Of a stretch of 64,000 nt of DNA, positions 18,455-26,427 are shown in pieces. This DNA comes from Clostridia bacterium (GTDB lineage: Bacteria > Bacillota > Clostridia > RGIG6154), in NCBI GenBank assembly GCA_017626145.1, contig JAGAJK010000074.1, forward strand, positions 37,086-101,085, given 5' to 3'. A program made the position numbers and the translations under genes. The notes under the pieces are model-generated. The model searched no databases, was not told the origin of the DNA, and worked only from the letters and a program-made list of their open reading frames with translations. The first letter of the stretch is position 1. Each line of letters opens with the position of its first letter.

Positions 18455-18483
18455 ATTATAACATAAGGCTTGATATTTTACAA
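18455..18483 (-). promoter_or_regulatory. Sigma-A promoter of the stalk-domain gene
   Basis: Minus strand TTGTAA (18478-18483), a 17-bp spacer and TATAAT (18455-18460), about 85 bp upstream of the start codon. Confidence 0.65.
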
Positions 18484-18525
18484 ATATTTTTTATGATTTT
18501 GTCGAATAAAGTGAACGTAAAAAGA

Positions 18526-18553
18526 GCTGAAAAAAATCATAGATTTTTTCAGC
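18526..18553 (-). terminator. Terminator after the AbrB-type gene
   Basis: Minus-strand stem GCTGAAAAAATC / GATTTTTTTCAGC followed by TCTTTTTACG. It starts 10 bp after the AbrB stop codon. Confidence 0.7.
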
Positions 18554-18563
18554 CATTTTTATT

Positions 18564-18803
18564 TTATTTTTGATTTAATTTTTCAATACATTTTCTGCAT
18601 ACATATCTTCCTTCGTATTTAACAAGTTCTTTTTTATCTTCACAGAAAATGCAATACTCAACATCTTGTTTTCTGAGTATTATGTCGTCACCTTCAACCA
18701 AAATTTCAAAAGCCTTGAAGCCCATAGTTTTTCTTAATGTATTCGGTATCTGAAAGCGTCCAAGATTGTCAACCTCTTTAATTATCTTTGTACTTTGTTT
18801 CAT
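18564..18803 (-). CDS. AbrB/SpoVT-type regulator with a four-Cys zinc-ribbon tail
   Basis: A 79-residue DNA-binding protein. The swapped-hairpin AbrB fold is in KEVDNLGRFQIPNTLRKTMG. The C-terminus has a CxxC...CxxC ribbon (YCIFCEDKKEL and YVCRKCIEKL), frequent in clostridial AbrB homologues and likely to bind zinc. It probably controls transition-state or sporulation genes. I start at ATG 18803, with GAGGTGG upstream; the GTG three codons earlier is inside that SD. Confidence 0.88.
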   Translation of the reverse strand: MKQSTKIIKEVDNLGRFQIPNTLRKTMGFKAFEILVEGDDIILRKQDVEYCIFCEDKKELVKYEGRYVCRKCIEKLNQK

Positions 18804-18821
18804 ACCAACCACCTCGATTGT

Positions 18822-18850
18822 ATTTTAGCACCTTTGTAAAAAAATGTCAA
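18822..18850 (-). promoter_or_regulatory. Consensus sigma-A promoter of the AbrB-type gene
   Basis: Minus strand TTGACA (18845-18850), a 17-bp spacer and TAAAAT (18822-18827). It is tight against the 3' end of miaB and only about 20 bp from the AbrB start, so the leader is very short. Confidence 0.8.
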
Positions 18851-18856
18851 CAATTG

Positions 18857-20257
18857 TCATTCAAGCTCTCCGTTAAGAGACCATGTTCTTACTTCTGAAA
18901 TCTTTATATTAATTATTTTGCCTATAAGTGAGCTGTCACCTTTAAAGTTAACAATTTTATTTTCAGGAGTTCTTCCCTGCAATGTTTCAGGGTCATTTTT
19001 AGAATATCCGTCAACAAATATCTCCACAGTTTTACCTGCATATGTTTCATTAATTTCCCTGGAAATTTTGTTCTGTACTTCAAGCAATTCATCAAAATTC
19101 TTCTGAATCTGTTCTTCTGAAAGAACAAAATCCATAGTCGCAGCTTTGGTGCCTCTTCTTCTTGAATAGATGAAGGTAAACATAGAGTCGTATCTTACCT
19201 CTTTAACAAGGGATACAGTTTCCTTAAAATCTTCAACTGTTTCTGTGGGAAAGCCTACAATTATATCAGTTGAAAGAGCAATATTGGGGATTTTTTCTCT
19301 GACCTTCTTTATTGTTTCAAGATACTTTTCACGGGTATATGAACGGTTCATATCCTTTAAAACCTTATTACTTCCTGCCTGAACAGGTAAATGCAACTGA
19401 GGACAAACCTTTTTGCATTCAGCCATAGCATCTATAAGTTCATCGGATATATCTTTAGGATGTGAAGTGGCAAAGCGGATTCGCTCTATGCCGTCTATTT
19501 CGTTAACTGCTCTTAAAAGCTGTGCAAACGTCTTTCCGTCTTCAAGGTCTTTTCCGTAAGAATTTACATTCTGACCGAGAAGAGTTACCTCTTTATAGCC
19601 ATCTTCAGCAAGCCGAGTTATTTCAGCAATAACATTTTCAAAGGTTCTGCTTCGTTCTCTGCCACGCACATAAGGCACAACACAGTAAGTACAGAAATTA
19701 TTACATCCGTACATAACACTTACCCACGCCTTATATTTATCATCGTGGCGAACGGGAATATCCTCAACAATATAGCCATCGCAATCTTCAACATCCATTA
19801 CTGATGATTTTTTTGCCTCGAGAAGCAACTGAGGAAATTTATAAATTGCATGTGTTCCGAAAATAAGCTCAACATGACGAAATTTTGAATGGAGTATTTC
19901 GGCTACTTCTTTTTGTTGTACCATACATCCGCACACGCCTATTATAACATCTTTTCTTTTTGCTTTAAGATACTTAAGAGCACCTACATTTCCTTTCAGC
20001 TTCATTTCTGCATTTTCACGGACGGCACAGGTGTTGAATATAATTACATCACATTCTTCCCTTGTTTCAGAAAGCTCATAACCCATACTGCACAGCATAC
20101 CTTTAATTCTTTCTGAATCGTTTTCGTTCTGCTGACAACCGTATGTTATAACACACGCTTTTGGCATTTGCTTCTTTGCAGAATTTAATTTTCTGATTTT
20201 TTCAATACATTCCTTCTGAAATGCAAGTTCTTTAGGATCAACTGCTGTATTTCTCAT
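18857..20257 (-). CDS. miaB: tRNA-2-methylthio-N6-dimethylallyladenosine synthase MiaB
   Basis: A 466-residue methylthiotransferase that adds the 2-methylthio group to i6A37 of tRNA. The N-terminal UPF0004 domain has its three cluster cysteines in ITYGCQQNENDSER, NTCAVRENAE and GVCGCMVQQ. The radical SAM motif is YGCNNFCTYCVVPYVRGRE, and a TRAM domain lies at the C-terminus. The Lys-rich N-terminal extension is common in Clostridia. It sits 12 bp downstream of pncB. Confidence 0.95.
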   Translation of the reverse strand: MRNTAVDPKELAFQKECIEKIRKLNSAKKQMPKACVITYGCQQNENDSERIKGMLCSMGYELSETREECDVIIFNTCAVRENAEMKLKGNVGALKYLKAKRKDVIIGVCGCMVQQKEVAEILHSKFRHVELIFGTHAIYKFPQLLLEAKKSSVMDVEDCDGYIVEDIPVRHDDKYKAWVSVMYGCNNFCTYCVVPYVRGRERSRTFENVIAEITRLAEDGYKEVTLLGQNVNSYGKDLEDGKTFAQLLRAVNEIDGIERIRFATSHPKDISDELIDAMAECKKVCPQLHLPVQAGSNKVLKDMNRSYTREKYLETIKKVREKIPNIALSTDIIVGFPTETVEDFKETVSLVKEVRYDSMFTFIYSRRRGTKAATMDFVLSEEQIQKNFDELLEVQNKISREINETYAGKTVEIFVDGYSKNDPETLQGRTPENKIVNFKGDSSLIGKIINIKISEVRTWSLNGELE

Positions 20258-20269
20258 TAATCTGCTCCT

Positions 20270-21715
20270 TTAATTTTCTTCCAAAAGTTTGTTCTTGAGT
20301 TCCCACAAATCCTTAGAAAGATCAACATAATAAGTATGCGGGTTTTCAAAACGTTTAACCTCATCCCACAGAGTATCAAGCTGCTCCATACAATAATCAC
20401 GTATTTGAGATAACGGAGGATTATTATACACACATACACCTTTATCAAAAATCTTAACAAGAAGTTTTTTTGCCGTGAAATCAGTTACTGTTTTCTTTTT
20501 CCATGTATTCTGCGGGTCAAAAATTACATATTCTTTTGAATCATCTATAGTTTCATCGTGAAGTGTTACTACGTCAGCAATGGCTTTTCCTGTATCGTTT
20601 GCAAAAAGTCTGTAAAGATTTTTAAATCCGGGAGTTGTGATTTTTGCAACATTTTCACTCTTCTTTATTTTAGATACAAGCTTGCCCGCCTTTTCAACAG
20701 CAACAAGCTTATAAACACCTCCGAAAACAGGTTCTGACTTAGAAGTTATAAGTCTTTCACCAACACCAAAGGTATCAATACACGCTCCCTGATTCAAGGT
20801 GCCGCGTATAATATATTCATCCAATGAATTAGATGCCATAATTGCACAATCACTATAACCTGCATCGTCCAGCATTTTTCTTACCTTCTTTGAAAGATAC
20901 GTTATATCACCGCTGTCGATTCTTACTCCTGCAGGGCGGAATCCCTTGGGCTTTAAAACTTCATCAAATACTCTTATCGCATTAACTATACCTGACTTTA
21001 AAACATTGTAGGTATCTATGAGCAGAACACATTTCGACGGATATGTTTCTGCATAAGCACGAAAAGCTTCGTATTCACTGTCAAAGGATTGAATCCAGCT
21101 GTGAGCCATTGTTCCTACGGCAGGTATGCCGAACATTCGTTCTGCTATGGTGCAGGCTGTACCGTGACATCCGCCAATATATGCGGCACGTGCTCCCATA
21201 ATTGCGCCTACAGCACCCTGAGCTCTTCTTGAACCAAACTCAAAAACCTTACGACCGTCGGCTGCCCTTACTATACGGCTTGCTTTTGTTGCTATAAGAC
21301 TTTGATGATTAACGGTAAGAAGCACCATTGTTTCAATAAACTGTGCCTGAATAATGGGCCCTCTTACTGTAATAATCGGTTCATGAGGAAAAATCGGAGT
21401 GCCTTCGGGTATTGCCCATATATCACAGGTGAATTTAAAGTTTTTAAGATAATCAATAAAATCATCCGAAAACATATTCTTATTTTTCAGATACTCAACA
21501 TCATCGTCGGTAAACCTTATGTTCTGAATATATTCACATAACTGCTGAATACCTGCCATTACTGCATAACCGCCGTCATCCGGCACTTTTCTGAAAAACA
21601 TATCAAAGCAGGCAATTTCATCTGCCTTCCCTTTAAGAAAATAACCGTTAGACATTGTAAGCTCATAAAAATCTGCAAGCAATGTAAGGTTAAGCCCATT
21701 TGAAAGAGAATTCAT
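20270..21715 (-). CDS. pncB: Nicotinate phosphoribosyltransferase
   Basis: Converts nicotinate and PRPP to nicotinate mononucleotide for NAD salvage. 481 residues starting at ATG 21715 with GGAGG upstream (MNSLSNGLNLTLLADFYELT). Family blocks seen are FEFGSRRAQGAVGA, GTMAHSWIQSFDSEYEAF (catalytic His), LLIDTYNV and PAGVRIDSGD. It belongs to the Gram-positive NAPRTase branch. A terminator separates it from the upstream membrane gene, and miaB follows closely. Confidence 0.94.
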   Translation of the reverse strand: MNSLSNGLNLTLLADFYELTMSNGYFLKGKADEIACFDMFFRKVPDDGGYAVMAGIQQLCEYIQNIRFTDDDVEYLKNKNMFSDDFIDYLKNFKFTCDIWAIPEGTPIFPHEPIITVRGPIIQAQFIETMVLLTVNHQSLIATKASRIVRAADGRKVFEFGSRRAQGAVGAIMGARAAYIGGCHGTACTIAERMFGIPAVGTMAHSWIQSFDSEYEAFRAYAETYPSKCVLLIDTYNVLKSGIVNAIRVFDEVLKPKGFRPAGVRIDSGDITYLSKKVRKMLDDAGYSDCAIMASNSLDEYIIRGTLNQGACIDTFGVGERLITSKSEPVFGGVYKLVAVEKAGKLVSKIKKSENVAKITTPGFKNLYRLFANDTGKAIADVVTLHDETIDDSKEYVIFDPQNTWKKKTVTDFTAKKLLVKIFDKGVCVYNNPPLSQIRDYCMEQLDTLWDEVKRFENPHTYYVDLSKDLWELKNKLLEEN

Positions 21716-21738
21716 TTTAAACCTCCGTTTATATCGAA

Positions 21739-21760
21739 AAAAGCGGCAATTGCCGCTTTT
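21739..21760 (-). terminator. Terminator between the 139-aa membrane gene and pncB
   Basis: A perfect palindromic stem AAAAGCGGCA/TGCCGCTTTT followed on the minus strand by TT and an A/T-rich stretch, 12 bp after the upstream stop codon. Confidence 0.75.
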
Positions 21761-21772
21761 ATTCATCTGTAT

Positions 21773-22192
21773 TTATTTGCTTCTTACGTTAAGTGCATAA
21801 TATACACATTCGTAAACATATAAAGCTGTAATAATTACCGCACTTCCTGCGTACGGTACATAAGACCTTGTTAAAATATTTGCAATCCTGCCATCCATTC
21901 TTGTGTAAACTTCAGTAATAACAGGCCAGTAAAAATGCAGTAAAGCCAGACAAATTGCCAATGCAACGGACATAACTGCATAATACACATTTTTTCTTAC
22001 TACCGCTACAATTAATCCAATAACGCAAACTGCAATAAGCCACAGGAACATATTCCCTTCAAAAATAAGCTTCCAGCCTGTTAACGACTGCGAAAATTTG
22101 TAAATTCCGTAAATAGCAAACAAGCCTACTATATAATAAAGTGATGATAACAAAAATCTGTTAACAACTGCTTCGTTTTCTTTCTTATTCAT
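21773..22192 (-). CDS. Small polytopic membrane protein of unknown function
   Basis: 139 residues with about four hydrophobic helices (about 17-35, 48-66, 69-86 and 112-132) and a short charged N-terminus (MNKKENEAVVNR). I recognise no family. It lies 20 bp downstream of rsmE and probably shares its transcript. A terminator follows. The helices contain few charged residues, and nothing points to transport or catalysis. Confidence 0.7.
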   Translation of the reverse strand: MNKKENEAVVNRFLLSSLYYIVGLFAIYGIYKFSQSLTGWKLIFEGNMFLWLIAVCVIGLIVAVVRKNVYYAVMSVALAICLALLHFYWPVITEVYTRMDGRIANILTRSYVPYAGSAVIITALYVYECVYYALNVRSK

Positions 22193-22212
22193 TAGTCTAA
22201 CACCTTTCTATA

Positions 22213-22953
22213 TCAGTTACTCATTTCGTCAAGCTCATACATAACAATACTAAGCACAGAAATTGCTGCAGTTTCCATACGGAGTATACGCTTTCCTAAC
22301 GTAACTGTCTTTACATTATTCTTTTTGAGCAGGGTTACTTCTTCATCAGAAAAACCGCCTTCAGGGCCTATGATGAAGCCTGCTTTCCCTTTCAGCAGTT
22401 CTTTATCTTCAAAGACTGACTTTACCGGCACTTGTGTCTCACCTTCGTAAGGAACAAACGCAAGGTCAAAAGTATTAAGCTGTTTTACTGCTTCCGAAAA
22501 ATCGACCGGCTCAGACACAAACGGGACTTTGCTTCTTTTACACTGCTTTGTTGCTTCCATTGCAATGCGTCGGAATCGCTGGGTCTTTTTGTCATCATCC
22601 TTAATCTTTACAACAGAACGCTCCATTATAACAGGAATAATATTATTTACACCCAATTCAACCGCTTTTTGTATGACAAGCTCCAATTTTGCACTTTTGG
22701 TAAGTCCTATGAAAAGTGATACGTCAACATCCGGCTCTCCTGTACAAGCAAGCTCATCAGAAACAAGAACATCTATACTTTTCTTATCTACGCTTTTGAT
22801 CTCAGCTTTAAAAACTCTGCCGTTACCTGATGTAATTTCTATAAAATCACCCTCACCAAGACGGAGCACTCTTGCAATATGAATTGCTTCATCACCTTCT
22901 ACAGTAATGATACTGCCGTAGGAAATATCAGCTTCATAAAAACATCTGTGCAT
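22213..22953 (-). CDS. rsmE: 16S rRNA (uracil1498-N3)-methyltransferase
   Basis: A 246-residue SPOUT-class methyltransferase that modifies U1498 of 16S rRNA. It has an N-terminal PUA-like domain (MHRCFYEADI...HIARVLRLGEGD) and a C-terminal knotted SAM site with FIIGPEGGFSDEE and VTLGKRILRMETAA. Length and motifs are standard. SD AAGGTGG precedes ATG 22953. Confidence 0.94.
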   Translation of the reverse strand: MHRCFYEADISYGSIITVEGDEAIHIARVLRLGEGDFIEITSGNGRVFKAEIKSVDKKSIDVLVSDELACTGEPDVDVSLFIGLTKSAKLELVIQKAVELGVNNIIPVIMERSVVKIKDDDKKTQRFRRIAMEATKQCKRSKVPFVSEPVDFSEAVKQLNTFDLAFVPYEGETQVPVKSVFEDKELLKGKAGFIIGPEGGFSDEEVTLLKKNNVKTVTLGKRILRMETAAISVLSIVMYELDEMSN

Positions 22954-23105
22954 CAGTTCACCACCTTGATATGAGAAATAATCTCACTTTAATAATTTTA
23001 CTATTTTAAAGAGTTTTTGTCAATAGTTTTTAAAAAATATGTAGTTAATTTTGTTTTGTTGTAAAATTAGTATATTTTTCTATTTATCCGTTAAAACTAA
23101 CTGCG

Positions 23106-23591
23106 GTGATAAAATTGAAAAATAAAGCTATAGCTGTAATTAGTATTATTATGCTTAGTGTTGCAGTAATTTTTTTGTTCCCTTTCATCAGAAATGTAAA
23201 ATCAAAAGACAATAAAATTGAAGCTATTCTTACCTTTGAACACACTTTTGAAAAATGCGGACACACAGAGACATATACTCCAGACAACACAGAAACGTTT
23301 GAAGACATCAGTGAAATAACTCTTCTTTATCCATCCTGGCAAATAAAAACTGCCGATGAAGGCAGAATTTATCTTATTAAAACCTCAGAGGGGTATTGCA
23401 AAAATCACTACAAAGCTCATCTTCGCGGTAACAAAATCACCGTAACACGACTTAACGATAATACTGTTTACAAGGAATTTTACATTTCTTTAAAATACCT
23501 GACCGAAGATGATATAAATGAACTAAAGAACGGCAAAGCAATCAATTCACGTCAGGAACTTACTGAGTTTACAGAAGATTTCACAAGCTGA
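23106..23591 (+). CDS. Hypothetical membrane-anchored protein
   Basis: 161 residues with an N-terminal hydrophobic anchor or signal (about residues 8-26), then a soluble beta-rich domain of about 130 residues rich in Thr, Glu and Lys. I recognise no domain. The first part has HTFEKCGHTETY, whose Cys/His spacing might bind a metal. The start is GTG 23106 or TTG 23115; neither has a strong SD. It is a lone plus-strand gene, divergent from rsmE, and ends 2 bp before the convergent ribU stop. Confidence 0.65.
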   Translation: MIKLKNKAIAVISIIMLSVAVIFLFPFIRNVKSKDNKIEAILTFEHTFEKCGHTETYTPDNTETFEDISEITLLYPSWQIKTADEGRIYLIKTSEGYCKNHYKAHLRGNKITVTRLNDNTVYKEFYISLKYLTEDDINELKNGKAINSRQELTEFTEDFTS

Positions 23592-23593
23592 TT

Positions 23594-24184
23594 TTATTTT
23601 AATATTCTTCTTAGCGGTTTATAAATTAGTGCAGTTATAAGTGAAACTATAACGCATTTTAACGCATTAAAGGGTGCAACACACAAAAGAACAAGCTTCC
23701 ACAGACTGTCTATCGAAGAGTGTATTGCACTACCCATACCCACAAAAGCTTCCATAGGTATGCCTAAAGCACTACCATAAGCAGGTATCAGTAAAAATGC
23801 ATTAACAAAAACTCCTGCAATAACCATTATCACGGTTCCTGCAAGCATACCGATTACTGCCTGTATTTTTGTTTTCTTTTGCTTATATATAATACCTGCA
23901 GGTAAAACAAAACAAGCACCTACAAGAAAATTTGCAAATTCACCTACGCCACCTGTAATTGTCCCGTTTACCAACAAATTCAGTAACACTTTAATAAATT
24001 CGATAACCACACCTGCTAAAGGCCCGAGAGCAAATGTACCTATAAGCACCGGAACTTCGCTGAAATCAAGCTCATAAAAAGGCGGTGCAATAAAAGGCAG
24101 AGGAAATTCAAAAAGCATAAGAACCACCGAAACTGCCGAAAGCATTCCAACCTTAACCATCCATTTTGTGTTAATTTTTGTCAT
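23594..24184 (-). CDS. ribU: ECF transporter S component, riboflavin type (RibU)
   Basis: A 196-residue substrate-binding membrane subunit of an energy-coupling-factor transporter, with six hydrophobic helices and the RibU features FEFPLPFIAPPFYELDFSEV and LGPLAGVVIEFIKVLLN. The FMN riboswitch directly upstream fixes the substrate as riboflavin or a related flavin. It relies on a shared EcfAAT module that is not in this window. SD AAAGGAT lies before ATG 24184. Confidence 0.92.
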   Translation of the reverse strand: MTKINTKWMVKVGMLSAVSVVLMLFEFPLPFIAPPFYELDFSEVPVLIGTFALGPLAGVVIEFIKVLLNLLVNGTITGGVGEFANFLVGACFVLPAGIIYKQKKTKIQAVIGMLAGTVIMVIAGVFVNAFLLIPAYGSALGIPMEAFVGMGSAIHSSIDSLWKLVLLCVAPFNALKCVIVSLITALIYKPLRRILK

Positions 24185-24206
24185 TTAAATCATATCCTTT
24201 CAAAAT

Positions 24207-24236
24207 AAAACAGCCACGCCGTTCAGGGTGACTGTT
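24207..24236 (-). terminator. Expression-platform terminator of the FMN riboswitch
   Basis: Minus-strand stem CAGTCAC / GTGGCTG around CCTGAACGGC, then TTTTATTTTG, immediately after the aptamer and before the ribU SD. It would end transcription when FMN is bound. Confidence 0.75.
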
Positions 24237-24242
24237 TAATAG

Positions 24243-24347
24243 TTTCTTTCATCCGGACTTTAACCGTCGGCTTTGGAATTTCACCAAATCAACACATTTC
24301 TTGTGCTCGCGGGCTTTACCGCCGGTGGAGAATTTCACTCCGCCCTG
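24243..24347 (-). ncRNA. FMN riboswitch (RFN element)
   Basis: The minus strand carries the conserved RFN blocks in order: AGGGCGGAGTGAAATTC, CCGGCGGTAAAGCCCGCGAGC, TGATTTGGTGAAATTCCAA, and GCCGACGGTTAAAGTCCGGA followed by TGAAAGAAA. They match the FMN aptamer core closely, with the peripheral loops short. It controls ribU. The bound state is expected to favour the downstream terminator. Confidence 0.96.
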
Positions 24348-24370
24348 AAAAATATTTAATTTTTAGGATT

Positions 24371-24844
24371 TTACTTCTTTATAATGTCCATTTTGGAAAC
24401 TTTTCCCTGGAACGAAATGTTTCCTGCTTCAACAAAAATTCCTGAGCCTACACCATAGCTTTTTTTACCCTCAAAGAAGAAGCCTTCGGTTTTCTGCACA
24501 CCGGAAACTGTGACCTTTACGGTTACATCGTATTTATTATCATTTTCAACAATATCGTAAGTACCGTCCTCTGTTTGCAGAAGAATTTCTGCATTTCTCA
24601 TTTCTTTCCCCATAATAGTTCCAAGGTGTACTCCCGTATCATCGTAAATTTCACCGTTTTCAGGTATTGCTTCAGCTGTTACGGCTTTGATATCACGAAC
24701 TAAAATTTCATATTCCGCTATATCACCCTCACCTGCTTTAAACTTATCGATTGATGTAAAACGCACAGCAAGAAACGATATAAGGCATACTACAAATAAT
24801 ATTATGAATACATCAAGAACATTGAACTTTCTTTTATTTTTCAT
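24371..24844 (-). CDS. DUF4330-like single-pass membrane protein (second copy)
   Basis: 157 residues: a cytoplasmic basic N-terminus with a DVF motif (KRKFNVLDVFIILFVV), one TM (about residues 12-28), then an extracellular beta domain beginning YEILVRDIKAV and containing GEIYDDTGVHLGTIMGKE. It is a paralogue of the gene just upstream and follows it by 1 bp. DUF4330 proteins have no known reaction. Their place after a glycosyltransferase, a ligase and MurJ suggests a part in surface polysaccharide export or assembly. Confidence 0.72.
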   Translation of the reverse strand: MKNKRKFNVLDVFIILFVVCLISFLAVRFTSIDKFKAGEGDIAEYEILVRDIKAVTAEAIPENGEIYDDTGVHLGTIMGKEMRNAEILLQTEDGTYDIVENDNKYDVTVKVTVSGVQKTEGFFFEGKKSYGVGSGIFVEAGNISFQGKVSKMDIIKK

Positions 24845-24845
24845 A

Positions 24846-25313
24846 TTATTTTCCGCCTCCTATTTCCCAGGCAATTGCTTCTGTAGCAAAATTTGAGCCC
24901 TTGATATACATTTTTTTACCTACCGTAAGTTCATAACCGTTAACAACAGTTCCGCTCTCGTCAGTTTTTCCGTTACCTTCAACGGTAATGAGAATATCTA
25001 TTCTTTCAGGAACGGTAACAGTTTTAAATACATTGTTTACTTCATCATAAACACTTTCAGTTGCATCTGTTACAACTATTTCCTTTACCTCTCCGATTTC
25101 AAAATTTTTAACGGAATCAAATATTTTATCTCCGACCTGAATTTCATCAGCCACATTCTGCTCTGTTTTCAGAATATTAATCTTATAGGTGACTGTTCCT
25201 TCAGCAACTTTATTTCCTGCAGACAAATACTGCCATGCCACAAAAACAACACCGATAATTACAACTATTATCAGTAAGTCAATTAGATTAAAACGTTTTT
25301 TATTCTCAGACAT
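24846..25313 (-). CDS. DUF4330-like single-pass membrane protein (first copy)
   Basis: 155 residues with the same plan as its neighbour: KRFNLIDLLIIVVIIGVVFV at the N-terminus, then an outside domain starting TYKINILKTEQNV and containing VGDKIFDSVKNFEIGEVKEI. The tandem copies have diverged strongly except in the N-terminal xRFNxxDxxI block. Its start overlaps the end of the GT4 gene by 8 bp, so it belongs to the polysaccharide operon. Confidence 0.72.
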   Translation of the reverse strand: MSENKKRFNLIDLLIIVVIIGVVFVAWQYLSAGNKVAEGTVTYKINILKTEQNVADEIQVGDKIFDSVKNFEIGEVKEIVVTDATESVYDEVNNVFKTVTVPERIDILITVEGNGKTDESGTVVNGYELTVGKKMYIKGSNFATEAIAWEIGGGK

Positions 25314-26427
25314 TTTTTCTGCCTCCTATCGTTTGTAAATAAACATTTTCAATGTTCTCAGCATTTATACGTGCAGTATACTTTTCATTATATAGCTTTT
25401 CCGCACCTTTTGAAAGTGTATCGTAAAGCTCTTTGTTTTCTATTATCTCAAGCATTTTTTCTGCAAGCTCTGAAGAGTTTTTCGTTTCAAAGAGCATACC
25501 GTTTACACCGTCAATTACCAATTCAGGGTTACCACCGTAACATGATGCGATTATCGGCTTACCGAGGCTCATTCCCTCAAGAAGAGAAAGACTGGTAGCT
25601 TCTGTTCCGTATGAGGCGTTTACATTAACATCAATCACATTCATAACACTTGTTACGTCCTTGATATATCCTGTAAACAAAACCTTTTCATTTAATCCCA
25701 GCTCATCTGATTTCTTTTGAAGCTCTTCCAAATATGCGCCCGTTCCGCAAATCATAAACTTAACATTTTCGTGCTTTTTCAAAACAATTTTAGCCGCTTC
25801 AAGAAAATACATATGACCTTTTATTGCTTCGACACGGGCAATCATAGCAAAAACAAATTCATCTTTAAGTCCGTAAAAATTCTTAGCCTGTACAAGTTCC
25901 CCGGTACTATATTTTTCTACTTGTTTTACACCGTTTTTTATAACGATGATTTTCTTATCCTTAACCCCTATTTCGGTTAAATTGTCCTTTGCAGCCTGCG
26001 CAACTGCTATAATTCTGTCTGAAGTTAAATTATTAACTGTTCCTGCTATAAGTTTTCCGAGGCCTTTAGTGTGTGAAGGTTTATTTGGGAAAACGCTATG
26101 TCTTGTGCTTACCACCGGAATTTTACACATTTTTGCCGCAATTCTTGCTGAAAGACAGGCATGGGCATGAATTAAATCAGGTTTCTCTTCTTTAAAGATT
26201 CTTTTCAGATTTTTAACAGCCTCCTTTGAGTAAGACTGATCTGTCATTCCACCGGTTTCAATACACTTGGTATCTGTTGCATTTATATACGGTATAAGTG
26301 CACTTCCTTCGGGAAGAACAACTTTAATGTCGAACTTTTCTCTGTCGTAATGTTCAAGAAAGGTCAGTATACATCTGCCTGCACCACCTATATTATGGTC
26401 GCTGGTAATATTTAAAACTTTAATCAA
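25306..26427 (-). CDS. GT4-family glycosyltransferase
   Basis: A 373-residue GT-B fold glycosyltransferase. The N-terminal acceptor domain has DHNIGGAGRCILTFLEHYD; the C-terminal nucleotide-sugar domain has FAMIARVEAIKGHMYFLEA and the EX7E-type region NVNASYGTEATSLSLLEGMS. It acts at the cytoplasmic face in building a surface glycan. Its start overlaps the O-antigen ligase stop by 4 bp. The sugar and linkage cannot be predicted. Confidence 0.88.
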   Translation of the reverse strand: MIKVLNITSDHNIGGAGRCILTFLEHYDREKFDIKVVLPEGSALIPYINATDTKCIETGGMTDQSYSKEAVKNLKRIFKEEKPDLIHAHACLSARIAAKMCKIPVVSTRHSVFPNKPSHTKGLGKLIAGTVNNLTSDRIIAVAQAAKDNLTEIGVKDKKIIVIKNGVKQVEKYSTGELVQAKNFYGLKDEFVFAMIARVEAIKGHMYFLEAAKIVLKKHENVKFMICGTGAYLEELQKKSDELGLNEKVLFTGYIKDVTSVMNVIDVNVNASYGTEATSLSLLEGMSLGKPIIASCYGGNPELVIDGVNGMLFETKNSSELAEKMLEIIENKELYDTLSKGAEKLYNEKYTARINAENIENVYLQTIGGRKNV

